The notes under the pieces: model-generated
Databases searched by the model: none
Told to the model about the DNA's origin: nothing
The model's input: the letters and a program-made list of their open reading frames with translations, nothing else
Source of the DNA: Lachnospiraceae bacterium
GTDB taxonomy: Bacteria; Bacillota; Clostridia; Lachnospirales; Lachnospiraceae
DNA length: 64,000 nt
Assembly: GCA_910575555.1 (NCBI GenBank)
Contig: CAJTFX010000022.1
Coordinates: 1 to 64,000 of the forward strand
Reading direction: 5' to 3'
Shown here: one piece after another, positions 42,015-50,998 of the stretch
Layout of the letters: each line of letters opens with the position of its first letter
Numbering within the stretch: the stretch's first letter is position 1
Translations under genes and position numbers: made by a program

Positions 42015-43712
42015 GTGAGAAGAAGCGAGAAGATTTTGAGAAGGCCGGATTTCAGTTTTAACCGGGCTGTATACAAGTCCATGGGATTTTCCGACCGGGA
42101 TTTGGAAAAGCCTATCATCGGCATTGCCAATACCTGGAGTGAACTGGTGCCGGGAAGCTATAATCTGCGGGAGGTGGCAGACAGCGTAAAGAGAGGCGTT
42201 TATGCAGCGGGAGGAACGCCGGTGGAATTCGGCGTGATCGGAGCCTGTGACGGAACGGCCCAGGGAAATGAAGGGATGCGCTATATTCTTCCCTCCCGGG
42301 ATTTGATTGCCAATGACGTGGAGATTATGGTACAGGCGCACCAGTTAGACGGAGTAGTCCTTCTGGGCTCCTGCGATAAAATTGTGCCGGGCCTTTTGAT
42401 GGCGGCCGCAAGGCTGAAGCTGCCTGCCATCCTCCTTCCCGGCGGGCCCATGCAGGGCGGCCCGGTATTCGACCAGAGGGCGTCGGATCTGACCTCCCTT
42501 TCGGAAGGCTGCGGCATGGTAAAAGCGGGCAGTTTAACAGAAGAAGAACTGTATGAACTGGAAGATACCTGCGGCCCCGGCTGCGGCTCCTGCTCCTTCT
42601 ACGGCACGGCCAATACCATGTGCTGTCTGGCAGAGTGCATGGGAATGACTCTGCCTTACGGAGCTTTGATTCCGGCAGTTTATGCAGAACGCAAAAGAAT
42701 TGCTTTTGAAACAGGGGAAGCGATTGTATCTCTGGTAGAAAACAACATAGACGCAGGACAGATTATTACGGAACAGTCACTGGAGAACGCCGTCCGGTTT
42801 CTCAATGCCACAGGAGGCTCCACCAACGGCATTCTGCATCTTCTGGCTGTTGCCCGGGAAGCAGGAATTGACAGCCGGGTGATGATGGAAAAATTTAAAA
42901 CCGCAGGAATGGAAACGCCGCTGATTGTAAAAGTCAATCCGGCTTCTGAATATAATATGGAGGATTTGCACCAGGCCGGCGGCGTTCCTCAGGTGATGAA
43001 GGAGCTGCGTTCCCTTCTGCATCTGGAAGCCATGACGGTAACCGGGAAAACTCTGGGAAAAAATCTTGAGAAAATCAGAAAAAAGAACGTGAACCGGAGC
43101 ATAATCAAAACATTGGAGGAACCTTTCAGCAGCTTTGGCGGAATTGCGGTATTAGAGGGAAATCTGGCGCCGGAAGGATGCATTACCAAGCCTTCAGCCA
43201 TCAAAGAAAAGATGCATGTGTTCCATGGCTTTGCCAGAGTCTTTGACTGTGAAGAAGATGCGGAAGAAGCCATTTTAGGCGGAGAGATACAGCCGGGAAC
43301 GGTGGTGGTCATACGTTATGAAGGACCCAAAGGAGGCCCCGGCATGCGGGAAATGTACAAAGCCATGAAATATTTGTACGGAATGGGACTGGCGGAGAGC
43401 ACAGCGCTGATTACAGACGGGCGGTTTTCCGGAACCAACAACGGCTGCTTTGCAGGACATATTTCACCGGAAGCGGCGGAAGGGGGCCCCATTGCCATTG
43501 TAAAAGACGGGGACGAAATAACTGTGGATATTCCGGCGGGCAGCATCACTCTGCATGTGGAAGAACAGGAGCAGAAGCGGCGGATGGAGCAGTTCACCCC
43601 GCCGAACCCCAGATATACCAGAGGCTATCTGGGGCTTTATTCCAGAATGGCGTCCTCTGCAAGCAGGGGCGCAGTCCTGTCTCTGCCTGATTCGGACAGG
43701 CAGCCGTTTTAG
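42015..43712 (+). CDS. IlvD/Edd-family sugar-acid dehydratase
   Basis: The 565-residue protein has the iron-sulfur ligands of the family (Cys in VLLGSCDKIVPGLL and in CGPGCGSCSFYGTANTMCCL) and the C-terminal GPKGGPGMREM and TDGRFSGTNNGCFAGHISPE blocks. It removes water from a 2,3-dihydroxy acid to give a 2-keto-3-deoxy acid. In a sugar cluster with no branched-chain amino-acid genes, it is more likely an aldonate dehydratase than IlvD. It starts with GTG behind TAGGAGGAATAA and is followed by an SDR gene. The product could feed the MhpE/MhpF pair at 35-37 kb. Confidence 0.88.
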   Translation: MRRSEKILRRPDFSFNRAVYKSMGFSDRDLEKPIIGIANTWSELVPGSYNLREVADSVKRGVYAAGGTPVEFGVIGACDGTAQGNEGMRYILPSRDLIANDVEIMVQAHQLDGVVLLGSCDKIVPGLLMAAARLKLPAILLPGGPMQGGPVFDQRASDLTSLSEGCGMVKAGSLTEEELYELEDTCGPGCGSCSFYGTANTMCCLAECMGMTLPYGALIPAVYAERKRIAFETGEAIVSLVENNIDAGQIITEQSLENAVRFLNATGGSTNGILHLLAVAREAGIDSRVMMEKFKTAGMETPLIVKVNPASEYNMEDLHQAGGVPQVMKELRSLLHLEAMTVTGKTLGKNLEKIRKKNVNRSIIKTLEEPFSSFGGIAVLEGNLAPEGCITKPSAIKEKMHVFHGFARVFDCEEDAEEAILGGEIQPGTVVVIRYEGPKGGPGMREMYKAMKYLYGMGLAESTALITDGRFSGTNNGCFAGHISPEAAEGGPIAIVKDGDEITVDIPAGSITLHVEEQEQKRRMEQFTPPNPRYTRGYLGLYSRMASSASRGAVLSLPDSDRQPF

Positions 43713-43748
43713 CAGAAGGAAACATTTGATACAGGGAAAGGAGATTTT

Positions 43749-44528
43749 ATGGCATTTGATTTTAGCGGAAAAACAGTGGGAGTTACCGGAGCAGCTGGAA
43801 TTCAGGGCATTGGATTTGCCATTGCAAAAAAGTTTCTGGAGTCCGGGGCAAAAGTTTTTCTCTGTGATTTGAAGGAACAGGAGTTGGAGAAGGCAAGGGA
43901 GCAGCTTGCGCCCCTGGGAGAAGTGAAAGCCTATGTGATGGATGTATCCAGAGCGGATTCTGTGGAGAAAGTATTTGAAAGAGCAGAACAGGAATTGGGG
44001 TCTATAGATGTATTCGTAAATAATGCAGGGATTTATCCCCAGTCAATGATCTGTGATATGGGAGAAGAGTTATGGGAAACAGTGATGAACGTGAACCTGA
44101 AATCCGTATTCCTCTGCTCCAGGGAATGCAAAAAATACATGCAGGAAAAAGGCGGCGTGATTATCAATGCGGCAAGCTTTGCTTCCCTGTTAGGCTCTGC
44201 CGGAAGCGGGGCTTATGCAGCCAGTAAAGCGGCAGTTTACAGTCTGACCAAAACTCTGGCGGCAGAACTTGCGCCTTACCGCATCCGGGTGAACGGATAT
44301 ATTCCGGGAGTCATTGAGACTGGAATGACCGCAGGCGTTATTGACAGCAAGGGAAAGGAACTGGTGGAAGCCATTGCCCTTCACAGACTGGGCAGTCCGG
44401 AGGATGTGGCCAACGCAGTATCATTTCTGGCTTCCCTGGAAGCTTCTTACCTGACCGGAACATTTATCGAAATCAGCGGCGGAAAACTCTGTGTGCAGAA
44501 TCCTGATTTTCCCTGGAAGCAGAAATAA
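43749..44528 (+). CDS. Short-chain dehydrogenase/reductase
   Basis: The 259-residue protein is a classical SDR: cofactor motif TGAAGIQGIGFA, DVSRADSVEKVF, NNAG at ~90, catalytic Ser in INAASFASLLGS and YAASK, and the C-terminal LTGTFIEISGG. The acidic residue after the second strand (LCDLKEQELEK) favours NAD(H). Next to an aldonate-type dehydratase it is likely a sugar or polyol dehydrogenase. AAAGGAGATTTT precedes ATG. The substrate cannot be read from sequence. Confidence 0.92.
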   Translation: MAFDFSGKTVGVTGAAGIQGIGFAIAKKFLESGAKVFLCDLKEQELEKAREQLAPLGEVKAYVMDVSRADSVEKVFERAEQELGSIDVFVNNAGIYPQSMICDMGEELWETVMNVNLKSVFLCSRECKKYMQEKGGVIINAASFASLLGSAGSGAYAASKAAVYSLTKTLAAELAPYRIRVNGYIPGVIETGMTAGVIDSKGKELVEAIALHRLGSPEDVANAVSFLASLEASYLTGTFIEISGGKLCVQNPDFPWKQK

Positions 44529-44586
44529 AAGGCATAGGCAGACGGAATTAAAAAAACACAGAACCAAAAGAAACAGGAGGATAAAA

Positions 44587-45546
44587 ATGGAGAAACTGCA
44601 TGTAGATATCAAGGCTCTGGAGTCCATGCACCGGTTTGGGGATATTCTGGAGGAGGCGATTCTGGGAATACAAAGTGAAATCGCAGAATTTCAGGTAATT
44701 CGGGATGCCGGGGACTGCATCGGCCCTCACTGGTACGGATTGCGGTGTCGGGTGACCTGCAGGCGTTCCGGAACAGGACTGTATCTGCATATCGGGCTGA
44801 TTTACTATCCCGCAACCCGGCATGGACTGATGATAGAACTGGATGAGCAGAATAACAGAAACACTTATGGATGGGTAGTGGAACAGATCAAAGAATCACC
44901 GGAATTTGAAATCAGCAGAGAGGAGCAGGAGTACTTTAAGCTGTTTCTGCCGGATGCAGTCTTTGAAGATATGTCCGGAAAGATGCGAAAGGAACAGACG
45001 GCAATTTTAGGGAAATTTGTAAAGAGCGGGGCGGAAGCCATGGTGGAGGCGGCGTACCAGACAGGATTTACATTGAATATCCAGAACCTGAAAGATTCCC
45101 TGGGGCTGGTAAAGGCTTTTGAGAAAATACTTCTGGAAGCGGAAAGCGAAATCTGTGATGCGGCTATAAATGTTCAGGACAAGGATAATTTCGGCCAGTA
45201 CGCCCAGGGCTTCCGGTACACGCTGACCAATCAGAAACAGATGTCCCTGTACGCCTATTTCGGGGCCATTTACAGCTACAAAAAACAGCCGGCAGGAATC
45301 TTTGCAGAGATTGACCGGTTCAGCAACCAGAAGGAATTCGATCGGGTGTTTAACCATTTCAAACCCTCCGGGGAGTATGAGACAGCCACCGGGGAGGAGG
45401 GATTTCTCAAGCTGTTTCTGCCCAGGGAGAAGATAGAACAGCTGAATGCAGCAGAATATGAAGAGCAGACAGAGATATTGAAAAGATTTTTAAAGGCATG
45501 CAATGAAGCTATGGCGCAGGCATGGGAGCAAGGAGGAGAACAGTGA
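44587..45546 (+). CDS. Duplicated-domain protein of unknown function
   Basis: The 319-residue protein has no family I can name. It contains two similar halves of about 150 residues, each ending in a related block: LPDAVFEDMSGKMRKEQTAI in the first and LPREKIEQLNAAEYEEQTEI in the second, followed by 'L.KF.K...EAM..A'. Each half also has a central 'YY/YF.GxIY' strand. This indicates an internal duplication. It is soluble, acidic and cytoplasmic. ATG 44587 follows AGGAGGATAAAA, and the stop overlaps the GH4 start by one base, so it is expressed with the glycosidase. Confidence 0.68.
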   Translation: MEKLHVDIKALESMHRFGDILEEAILGIQSEIAEFQVIRDAGDCIGPHWYGLRCRVTCRRSGTGLYLHIGLIYYPATRHGLMIELDEQNNRNTYGWVVEQIKESPEFEISREEQEYFKLFLPDAVFEDMSGKMRKEQTAILGKFVKSGAEAMVEAAYQTGFTLNIQNLKDSLGLVKAFEKILLEAESEICDAAINVQDKDNFGQYAQGFRYTLTNQKQMSLYAYFGAIYSYKKQPAGIFAEIDRFSNQKEFDRVFNHFKPSGEYETATGEEGFLKLFLPREKIEQLNAAEYEEQTEILKRFLKACNEAMAQAWEQGGEQ

Positions 45547-46919
45547 TGGCAGAGAGAAAGAAAATTGTGCTGATTGGCGCAGGAAGCGCGGTGTTTACCA
45601 AAGGGCTGATTGCAGATTTTATCCAGTCAGGTTTTGGAAGCTGGGAAATTGCGCTGTGCGACATCAATGAGGAAATTTTATCCTCTATCCGCAGACTGGC
45701 GGAAAAGATGGTGGCCCAGAAAGGAGCGGATATTCAGATTACCGCATCCACCGACAGGCGTCAGCTGCTTCCGGGGGCGGACTTTGTGGTGACCACCATT
45801 GCGGTGGGAGGCCGGAGAGCCTGGGAACAGGATGTGAAGATTCCCCGCAAATACAATATTTATCAGCCGGTAGGTGATTCTGTTATGCCCGGAGGAATTT
45901 CCAGGGCCCAGAGAATGATTCCTGTCATGGTGGAAATCGCAAGGGATATCGAAAGACTTTGCCCGGAAGCATATTTTTTCAATTATTCCAACCCCATGAC
46001 GGCCATTGTAACGGCAGTGCGGCGGGTCACCAAAGTGAAAATCATAGGACTGTGCCACGGCGTGATTTACGGGGAAAAATACCTGGCGAAGATGCTTGGG
46101 GCAGATGTGAAGGAGCTGACCACCATCGGCGCAGGGCTCAATCATCTGACCTGGCTGTATGATATCCGGGTAAAAGGGAAAGATGTACATCAGGAGCTTT
46201 TAGATATTGTGAAAAAGCAGAAGGAAGAGCATGAAAAAAATCCCCATGTGCGCAATTTCTTCAATCCACTTCTGGAGGATAAGGAAATCCCAAACCATAT
46301 GGATAATCCGCTTTCCTGGGAATTTTTTGAGCGGTATGGAGCAATCCCGGCAGTGGTAGACCGTCATGCGGTGGAATTTTTCCCGGAACGTTTTCCGAAA
46401 GGAAGCTATTACGGAGCGACTCTGGGCATAGACGCATTTCCCATTGAGGATGTGATTGCAAGAGGAGAAAAAACCTACCGGGATATGCTGTCTCAGGGAG
46501 AAGGAGACGGGGAAGTGGAGCCGGAGCTGTTTCAGCGTGCAGACGGGGAGCATGAACAGCTGGTGGAAATTATCAAATCCCTGCTGCTGGATGAGCGGAA
46601 GGTATTTTCTGTAAATATCCCCAATGAAGGGGCAGTGTCCGGAATTCCGGAGGATGCAGTGCTTGAGATACCCGGCGTGGCTGCGGCCTGCGGATTCTCT
46701 TCTATGCATGTCAATGGATTTGAAGGCCCCATAAAGGACATGATTGTGAAACGTCTGGCTTCTGTGGATTTGACGGTGGAGGCTGCCCTGAAAGGGGACA
46801 GGAAGCTGTGGGCGGACGCCATGATGCTGGATGGAGCAGTGACAGATATAGAGACGGCCGAACAACTGGTGGAGGATTTTATTCAGGAGCACAAAGACTA
46901 CCTTCCTCAGTATCGGTAA
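45546..46919 (+). CDS. Glycoside hydrolase family 4 with the CHG motif (alpha-uronidase-like)
   Basis: The 457-residue enzyme has the GH4 NAD-binding start (IVLIGAGSAVFTKGLI), the NYSNPM substrate loop, the Mn2+ ligand Cys in KIIGLCHGVIYG, and the second metal His in GAGLNHLTWLYD. GH4 enzymes act by transient oxidation at C3, using NAD+ and Mn2+, inside the cell. In published GH4 groupings the CHS motif marks alpha-galactosidases, CHE alpha-glucosidases, CN-P phospho-glycosidases and CHG alpha-glucuronidases or related uronidases. This protein has CHG, so a uronic-acid glycoside is favoured. Its start overlaps the previous stop by one base. LplD-like alpha-galacturonidase is an alternative. 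Confidence 0.9.
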   Translation: MAERKKIVLIGAGSAVFTKGLIADFIQSGFGSWEIALCDINEEILSSIRRLAEKMVAQKGADIQITASTDRRQLLPGADFVVTTIAVGGRRAWEQDVKIPRKYNIYQPVGDSVMPGGISRAQRMIPVMVEIARDIERLCPEAYFFNYSNPMTAIVTAVRRVTKVKIIGLCHGVIYGEKYLAKMLGADVKELTTIGAGLNHLTWLYDIRVKGKDVHQELLDIVKKQKEEHEKNPHVRNFFNPLLEDKEIPNHMDNPLSWEFFERYGAIPAVVDRHAVEFFPERFPKGSYYGATLGIDAFPIEDVIARGEKTYRDMLSQGEGDGEVEPELFQRADGEHEQLVEIIKSLLLDERKVFSVNIPNEGAVSGIPEDAVLEIPGVAAACGFSSMHVNGFEGPIKDMIVKRLASVDLTVEAALKGDRKLWADAMMLDGAVTDIETAEQLVEDFIQEHKDYLPQYR

Positions 46920-46950
46920 TGGGTTCCAGAAAGGAAGAGAGGGCAGGAGC

Positions 46951-47943
46951 ATGAAGAAAAAAGTATTGATTGTGTCATTTTCTTTTGAGCAGGAACCGGA
47001 GGCGTTTCAGGTATTGGAGGATGCAGGGTTTACCCCCGTGCTGTTGGCAGAGAAAGACAGGAAGGGATTTACGGAAGCTGATTTTGCCGGCTACTGGGCA
47101 GGACTGAAGGAAAAACCGGAAGGCATTCTTATGGGGGCCGATCTTCCTTTAGGGAAATATTTTGCCCGGCAGGCAGAGGGGCTGAAGGCCATTTCCCTGA
47201 ATTGTGCGGGAGCCGATCATCTGGATTTACAGGCCATGGAAGCCCGGGGAATTACAGTCTGCAATGTGCCCAGGCAGAATTTTGACGCAGTGGCGGATTT
47301 TATCTGGGGACTGATTCTGGCAGTGATGCGTAAAATACCAGAAGGCAATGAGAATATCCGCAAAGGAAACTGGTGCCGGGGCGTGGAACGGGGATATGCA
47401 GTTTCCGGAAAAACCATCGGTATTATCGGATTCGGAGCCATCGGACAGGCCGTGGCAAAACGGGCCGCAGGGTTCGATATGAAGATTCTGGTAAGCAGTA
47501 CCAGCAGAAAGCCGGAGCCGGCAGAAAAGTACCGGGCGGAATATACAGAGCGTGAACGGCTGTTTGAAGAGGCGGATATTCTGGTGCCGGCCTGTCCGTT
47601 AGCGCCGGAAACTTATCATATGATCAATGAGGAATCCCTTGGCAGAATGAAGAAGGAGGCGGTGATCGTCAATGCTTCAAGAGGGGGAATTATCGACACA
47701 GAAGCGTTGTGCCGTTCTCTGAGGAAACAGGAAATTGCCGGGGCTGCACTGGATGTTTTTGAAGAAGAGCCGTTATATTCCAGTGAATTGTTTGACTTGA
47801 AGAATGTGGTGCTGACGCCTCATATGGGAGGACTGGCAGACCGGGAAATTCACAATGTAGCCATGCAGTCCGCCTTCCATATGGTAAAACTGCTTTCGGG
47901 AGAAAAAACGGGAACTGAATTAACAGGGAGAAACGAAACATGA
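46951..47943 (+). CDS. D-isomer-specific 2-hydroxyacid dehydrogenase
   Basis: The 330-residue protein belongs to the phosphoglycerate/glyoxylate dehydrogenase superfamily. The Rossmann motif IGIIGFGAIGQAVAKRAAGF, the Arg in NASRGGIIDTEALC, and the catalytic His in LTPHMGGLADREIH are in place. It would reduce a 2-keto acid or oxidise a 2-hydroxy acid with NAD(H). In this cluster it could handle a sugar-derived keto acid or hydroxypyruvate. GGAAGAGAGGGCAGGAGC precedes ATG, and the stop overlaps the next gene by four bases (ATGA). Confidence 0.91.
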   Translation: MKKKVLIVSFSFEQEPEAFQVLEDAGFTPVLLAEKDRKGFTEADFAGYWAGLKEKPEGILMGADLPLGKYFARQAEGLKAISLNCAGADHLDLQAMEARGITVCNVPRQNFDAVADFIWGLILAVMRKIPEGNENIRKGNWCRGVERGYAVSGKTIGIIGFGAIGQAVAKRAAGFDMKILVSSTSRKPEPAEKYRAEYTERERLFEEADILVPACPLAPETYHMINEESLGRMKKEAVIVNASRGGIIDTEALCRSLRKQEIAGAALDVFEEEPLYSSELFDLKNVVLTPHMGGLADREIHNVAMQSAFHMVKLLSGEKTGTELTGRNET

Positions 47944-49193
47944 AACATGAATTATTTGGAAGGCCCTTGGCCTATTATCAGGAGCGTCAATGCAGGAATA
48001 CGGCGGCTGAAATCGCTCAGCAGCCGGCTCTCTGGAAACGCCTGGTAAAAGAGCTGACAGGGCAAAAAAGGGAAATTGAAGCATTTATGGAGACTGTGTC
48101 TCAGGAAAAGAGACTGAGAATTGTAACCACCGGAGCAGGTTCCTCTGCGTTTATCGGGGAAACTTTTCAATTTCTTTTGGCGGAGGAGCTTGGAATCTAT
48201 ACGGAAAATGTACATACCACAGATATCATCAGCGCACCGGAGGGCGTGTTGTTTGATATTCCCACGCTGCTGATTTCCTATGCCCGCTCCGGGGAGAGCC
48301 CGGAAAGCATCGCGGCGGTGCAGTTTGCAGAACAAAGGATTTCAAAGCTCTTTCAGATTATTTTTGTCTGTGATACAGAAAGCAGTCTGGCAAAAGCCGG
48401 ATACCGGATGGAGGGGGCCCTTGTGATTGGAATGCCGCCGGAATCCTGCGACAAGGGGTTTGCCATGACAAGCAGCGTCAGCTGTATGAGCATTGCGACC
48501 TGGTGCGTGTTTCATTATCAGGAACTGGAGCAGTATGCGGGGTATGTGAATGCGCTGGCGGAATCTGTGGCTGAACAGATAGACGGCCTGGCGGAATCTG
48601 CAAGGCAGATTGCAAAGGAGCCGTACCGCAGGATTATCTGGCTGGGCACAGGCCCCTTAAAAGGTCTGGCAAGGGAAGCAGCTGTCAAGTCCATGGAATT
48701 GTCCAATGGATATGTGCATGCAGGATACGACGGGGCGGCGGCCTTCCGTCACGGGCCCAAAACCGTAATCAACGAAGAGACCCTTACGGTGCACTTTTTG
48801 TCGGAAAATGAATACAGCAGAAACTATGACCTGGATCTTGCCAGAGAGGTTATCAGGGAAAAGCAGCAAAATCTGGTGGCAATTGTGAGACCGGAAGCTG
48901 ACGGTATGAATCTTGCAGGAAGAGACTACGAAGCTGTGTACCGTTTGCCCAAATGCCTGCCTCAAAATTCCGGAATGGGCGCGTATTTGTTTTCACTGGT
49001 ATTTTCCCAGCTTTTGTCTATGGAAAAATCCCTGGAGCTGGGCTGCACTACCGATAATCCCTGTCCCAAGGGAGAGGTGAACCGGGTGGTGCAGGGAGTG
49101 GTGATTTACCAGCTTCCCCAGAAACAAAAGCAGTCTGCTGCGGCAGGTATCTGGCATACCGGGCAAAAGCAGGCGGATACAGGCCCGAACTAA
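47940..49193 (+). CDS. agaS: AgaS-like phosphosugar isomerase/deaminase (two SIS domains)
   Basis: The 417-residue protein has two SIS domains, the AgaS hallmarks TLLISYARSGESPESIAAV and CDKGFAMTSSVSCMSIATW, a second SIS domain starting RRIIWLGTGPLKGLAREAA, and GYDGAAAFRHGPKTVI with the conserved RHGP. AgaS deaminates and isomerises galactosamine-6-P to tagatose-6-P. A kinase (51893), a PfkB kinase (34114) and a tagatose-bisphosphate-type aldolase (52909) in the same island complete that route. It starts with ATGA overlap. The C-terminal tail (HTGQKQADTGPN) is unusual and probably irrelevant. Confidence 0.88.
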   Translation: MKHELFGRPLAYYQERQCRNTAAEIAQQPALWKRLVKELTGQKREIEAFMETVSQEKRLRIVTTGAGSSAFIGETFQFLLAEELGIYTENVHTTDIISAPEGVLFDIPTLLISYARSGESPESIAAVQFAEQRISKLFQIIFVCDTESSLAKAGYRMEGALVIGMPPESCDKGFAMTSSVSCMSIATWCVFHYQELEQYAGYVNALAESVAEQIDGLAESARQIAKEPYRRIIWLGTGPLKGLAREAAVKSMELSNGYVHAGYDGAAAFRHGPKTVINEETLTVHFLSENEYSRNYDLDLAREVIREKQQNLVAIVRPEADGMNLAGRDYEAVYRLPKCLPQNSGMGAYLFSLVFSQLLSMEKSLELGCTTDNPCPKGEVNRVVQGVVIYQLPQKQKQSAAAGIWHTGQKQADTGPN

Positions 49194-49231
49194 CTGCAGC
49201 ATGTGAAATTCCTTTGGCTGGCTTCCGGTAA

Positions 49232-49260
49232 TTTACACAAAAAGGTAATGATGTTATACT
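49232..49260 (+). promoter_or_regulatory. Promoter of the GntR regulator gene
   Basis: TTTACA (49232-49237) and TATACT (49255-49260) are 17 bp apart, about 38 bp before the start codon. The -10 element is shared with a palindrome (49255-49267). Confidence 0.75.
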
Positions 49261-49267
49261 CAGTATA
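49255..49267. promoter_or_regulatory. Candidate GntR operator overlapping the -10
   Basis: TATACT-C-AGTATA is a perfect 13-bp palindrome that includes the -10 element. Flanking ATGAT on the left and ATGAT on the right extend partial symmetry. Its position predicts autorepression by the GntR protein encoded just downstream. Confidence 0.5.
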
Positions 49268-49297
49268 TCATGATTAGAAAAAAAGGAAGAGGGAGAC

Positions 49298-50029
49298 ATG
49301 GCAAAGGAAAACACAATCAGAAAAGATATACCAGTTGCGCTTTATTATCAGTTAAAGGAAGAAATTCGAAGAAAAATCCTGTCGAATGAGTGGCCGGAGG
49401 GGAGCAGGCTTCCCTCCGAAAATGAAATATGCAGAATGTTTGAGGTAAGCCGGATTACGGTTCGGAAAGCCATTGATGAGCTTCAGGCAGAAAATTACAT
49501 TACCAAAAAGCAGGGAAAAGGGACGTTTGTACAGAGCCGTTCCATTGGACACAAACTGTATAAGTTCTATTCTTTCAGCGAGGAATTAAGCAAACTGGGA
49601 ATCAGGGAAACAGCAAAACTAATGATATTTCAGGAGATCGTTCCGACGGCGGATATCCGGGAGCCGCTGCATTTGCAGGCAGACGAGAAAGTATTCTGGA
49701 TTAAGCGGATTCGGTATATGGATGACAAAGCGTACACCATAGAGCACTCTTTTATTCCGGTGAAATATGCGCCGGAGCTTACGGCGGAGCTTGTGGAAAA
49801 TAACGGATTGTATAAAACGCTCAGGATGTTTCAGGTATTTCCGGAACGGGCCACAGAAACATTTTCCGCAGTGAACATTTCCAGGGAGGACGCCGGGGAC
49901 ATGAATTTGAAGGCCAATGACGCCGCGATCAATCTGACCCGGGTCACCTTCTGCGGAACAGATGTTATTGAATATTGCCGGAGCATTGTGCGGGGCGATG
50001 TATTCCACTATACCGTTGAACTGAAATAA
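49298..50029 (+). CDS. GntR-family regulator, HutC/UTRA subfamily
   Basis: The 243-residue protein has an N-terminal winged helix (ALYYQLKEEIRRKILSNEWP, EGSRLPSENEICRMF, VSRITVRKAIDELQ) and a C-terminal UTRA ligand-binding domain (VFWIKRIRYMDDKAYTIEHS ... FIPVKYAPEL). Relatives such as NagR/YvoA and AgaR-type repressors sense amino-sugar phosphates, which matches the AgaS and kinase genes around it. GGAAGAGGGAGAC precedes ATG. It probably controls the permease-kinase-aldolase genes downstream and the upstream sugar genes. Confidence 0.93.
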   Translation: MAKENTIRKDIPVALYYQLKEEIRRKILSNEWPEGSRLPSENEICRMFEVSRITVRKAIDELQAENYITKKQGKGTFVQSRSIGHKLYKFYSFSEELSKLGIRETAKLMIFQEIVPTADIREPLHLQADEKVFWIKRIRYMDDKAYTIEHSFIPVKYAPELTAELVENNGLYKTLRMFQVFPERATETFSAVNISREDAGDMNLKANDAAINLTRVTFCGTDVIEYCRSIVRGDVFHYTVELK

Positions 50030-50065
50030 GCTGAAGGACGAGGAACCTGAAAAGGAGGAATTGTT

Positions 50066-50998
50066 ATGGGAAGAAGAAAAAGGCCAAAACGGAACCGGGG
50101 ACGGAATCTGTTTCTGCTTTGCGTATTGGCGCCTGCCTTTCTATGGTTTTTACTATTTTTTATTCTGCCGTTTGTATCGGTAATCTTTTATAGCTTTACC
50201 AATGCCCATATGGCATATTCTGAGTTCCGGTGGGTAGGGCTGGATCAGTACCAGAAAGCATTTACCAAAGACCCTACGTTTTTGATATCTTTAAAAAATA
50301 CGGTGACAGCGGCTCTTGTGATTGTTCCGTCCACAGTGGTTTTGTCGATTCTGCTGGCGGCGGGGCTGAATATGCTCAGAGAGAGGATGCGGCAGTTTTT
50401 TACATTTATTTATTTTCTGCCCTCTGTTATTTCCGCAGTGGCAATTTCCCTGGTGTGGGACTGGCTCTACAGTAAGAATTATGGGCTGTTTAATGCGATT
50501 CTGCAGGCTTTGGGCTTGGAGAAACAGCCTTTTTTGTCCTCAGTGTCCCAGGCGCTGTTCTGCCTGTGCATTGTTCAGATCTGGTCGGTGTTCGGCTATT
50601 ATGCAGTGATTCTTCTGGCGGCCATGCGGGGGATTGACCGGAGCTACTATGAGGCCGCGGAAATAGACGGTGCAGGAGGAATGGCGAAATTCTTCAAAAT
50701 CACCCTTCCCCTGATTAAAAACAATATTTTATTTGTGTGTATTATGACTACCACAGTGGCATTTATGTTCTTTACCCCAGTAAAAATTCTGACAGACGGA
50801 ACGCCGGGAACCAGTACGATGGTTATGCTGCTTCACATTATGAATAAGGGAATCATCAACAGTGATATTGGCTACGCGTCAGCAATGTCAGTGATCCTTA
50901 TGCTGATTATCCTGTTTTTCAGCATGATACAGTGGGTGATTACCAAAGAGCGGAAAAGTAAGCCTGTATCCGGCGGCAGAAAGGAGGCCCGGTCATGA
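50066..50998 (+). CDS. ABC sugar transporter permease (MalF/UgpA type)
   Basis: The 310-residue protein has six predicted membrane helices after a very basic N-terminus (GRRKRPKRNRGRN). The conserved EAA loop for ATPase contact reads EAAEIDGAGGMAKFFKITLP. It pairs with the next permease, and with the lipoprotein at 38127 forms the membrane part of a carbohydrate importer. AAAGGAGGAATTGTT precedes ATG. The ATPase is not in the window. Confidence 0.92.
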   Translation: MGRRKRPKRNRGRNLFLLCVLAPAFLWFLLFFILPFVSVIFYSFTNAHMAYSEFRWVGLDQYQKAFTKDPTFLISLKNTVTAALVIVPSTVVLSILLAAGLNMLRERMRQFFTFIYFLPSVISAVAISLVWDWLYSKNYGLFNAILQALGLEKQPFLSSVSQALFCLCIVQIWSVFGYYAVILLAAMRGIDRSYYEAAEIDGAGGMAKFFKITLPLIKNNILFVCIMTTTVAFMFFTPVKILTDGTPGTSTMVMLLHIMNKGIINSDIGYASAMSVILMLIILFFSMIQWVITKERKSKPVSGGRKEARS

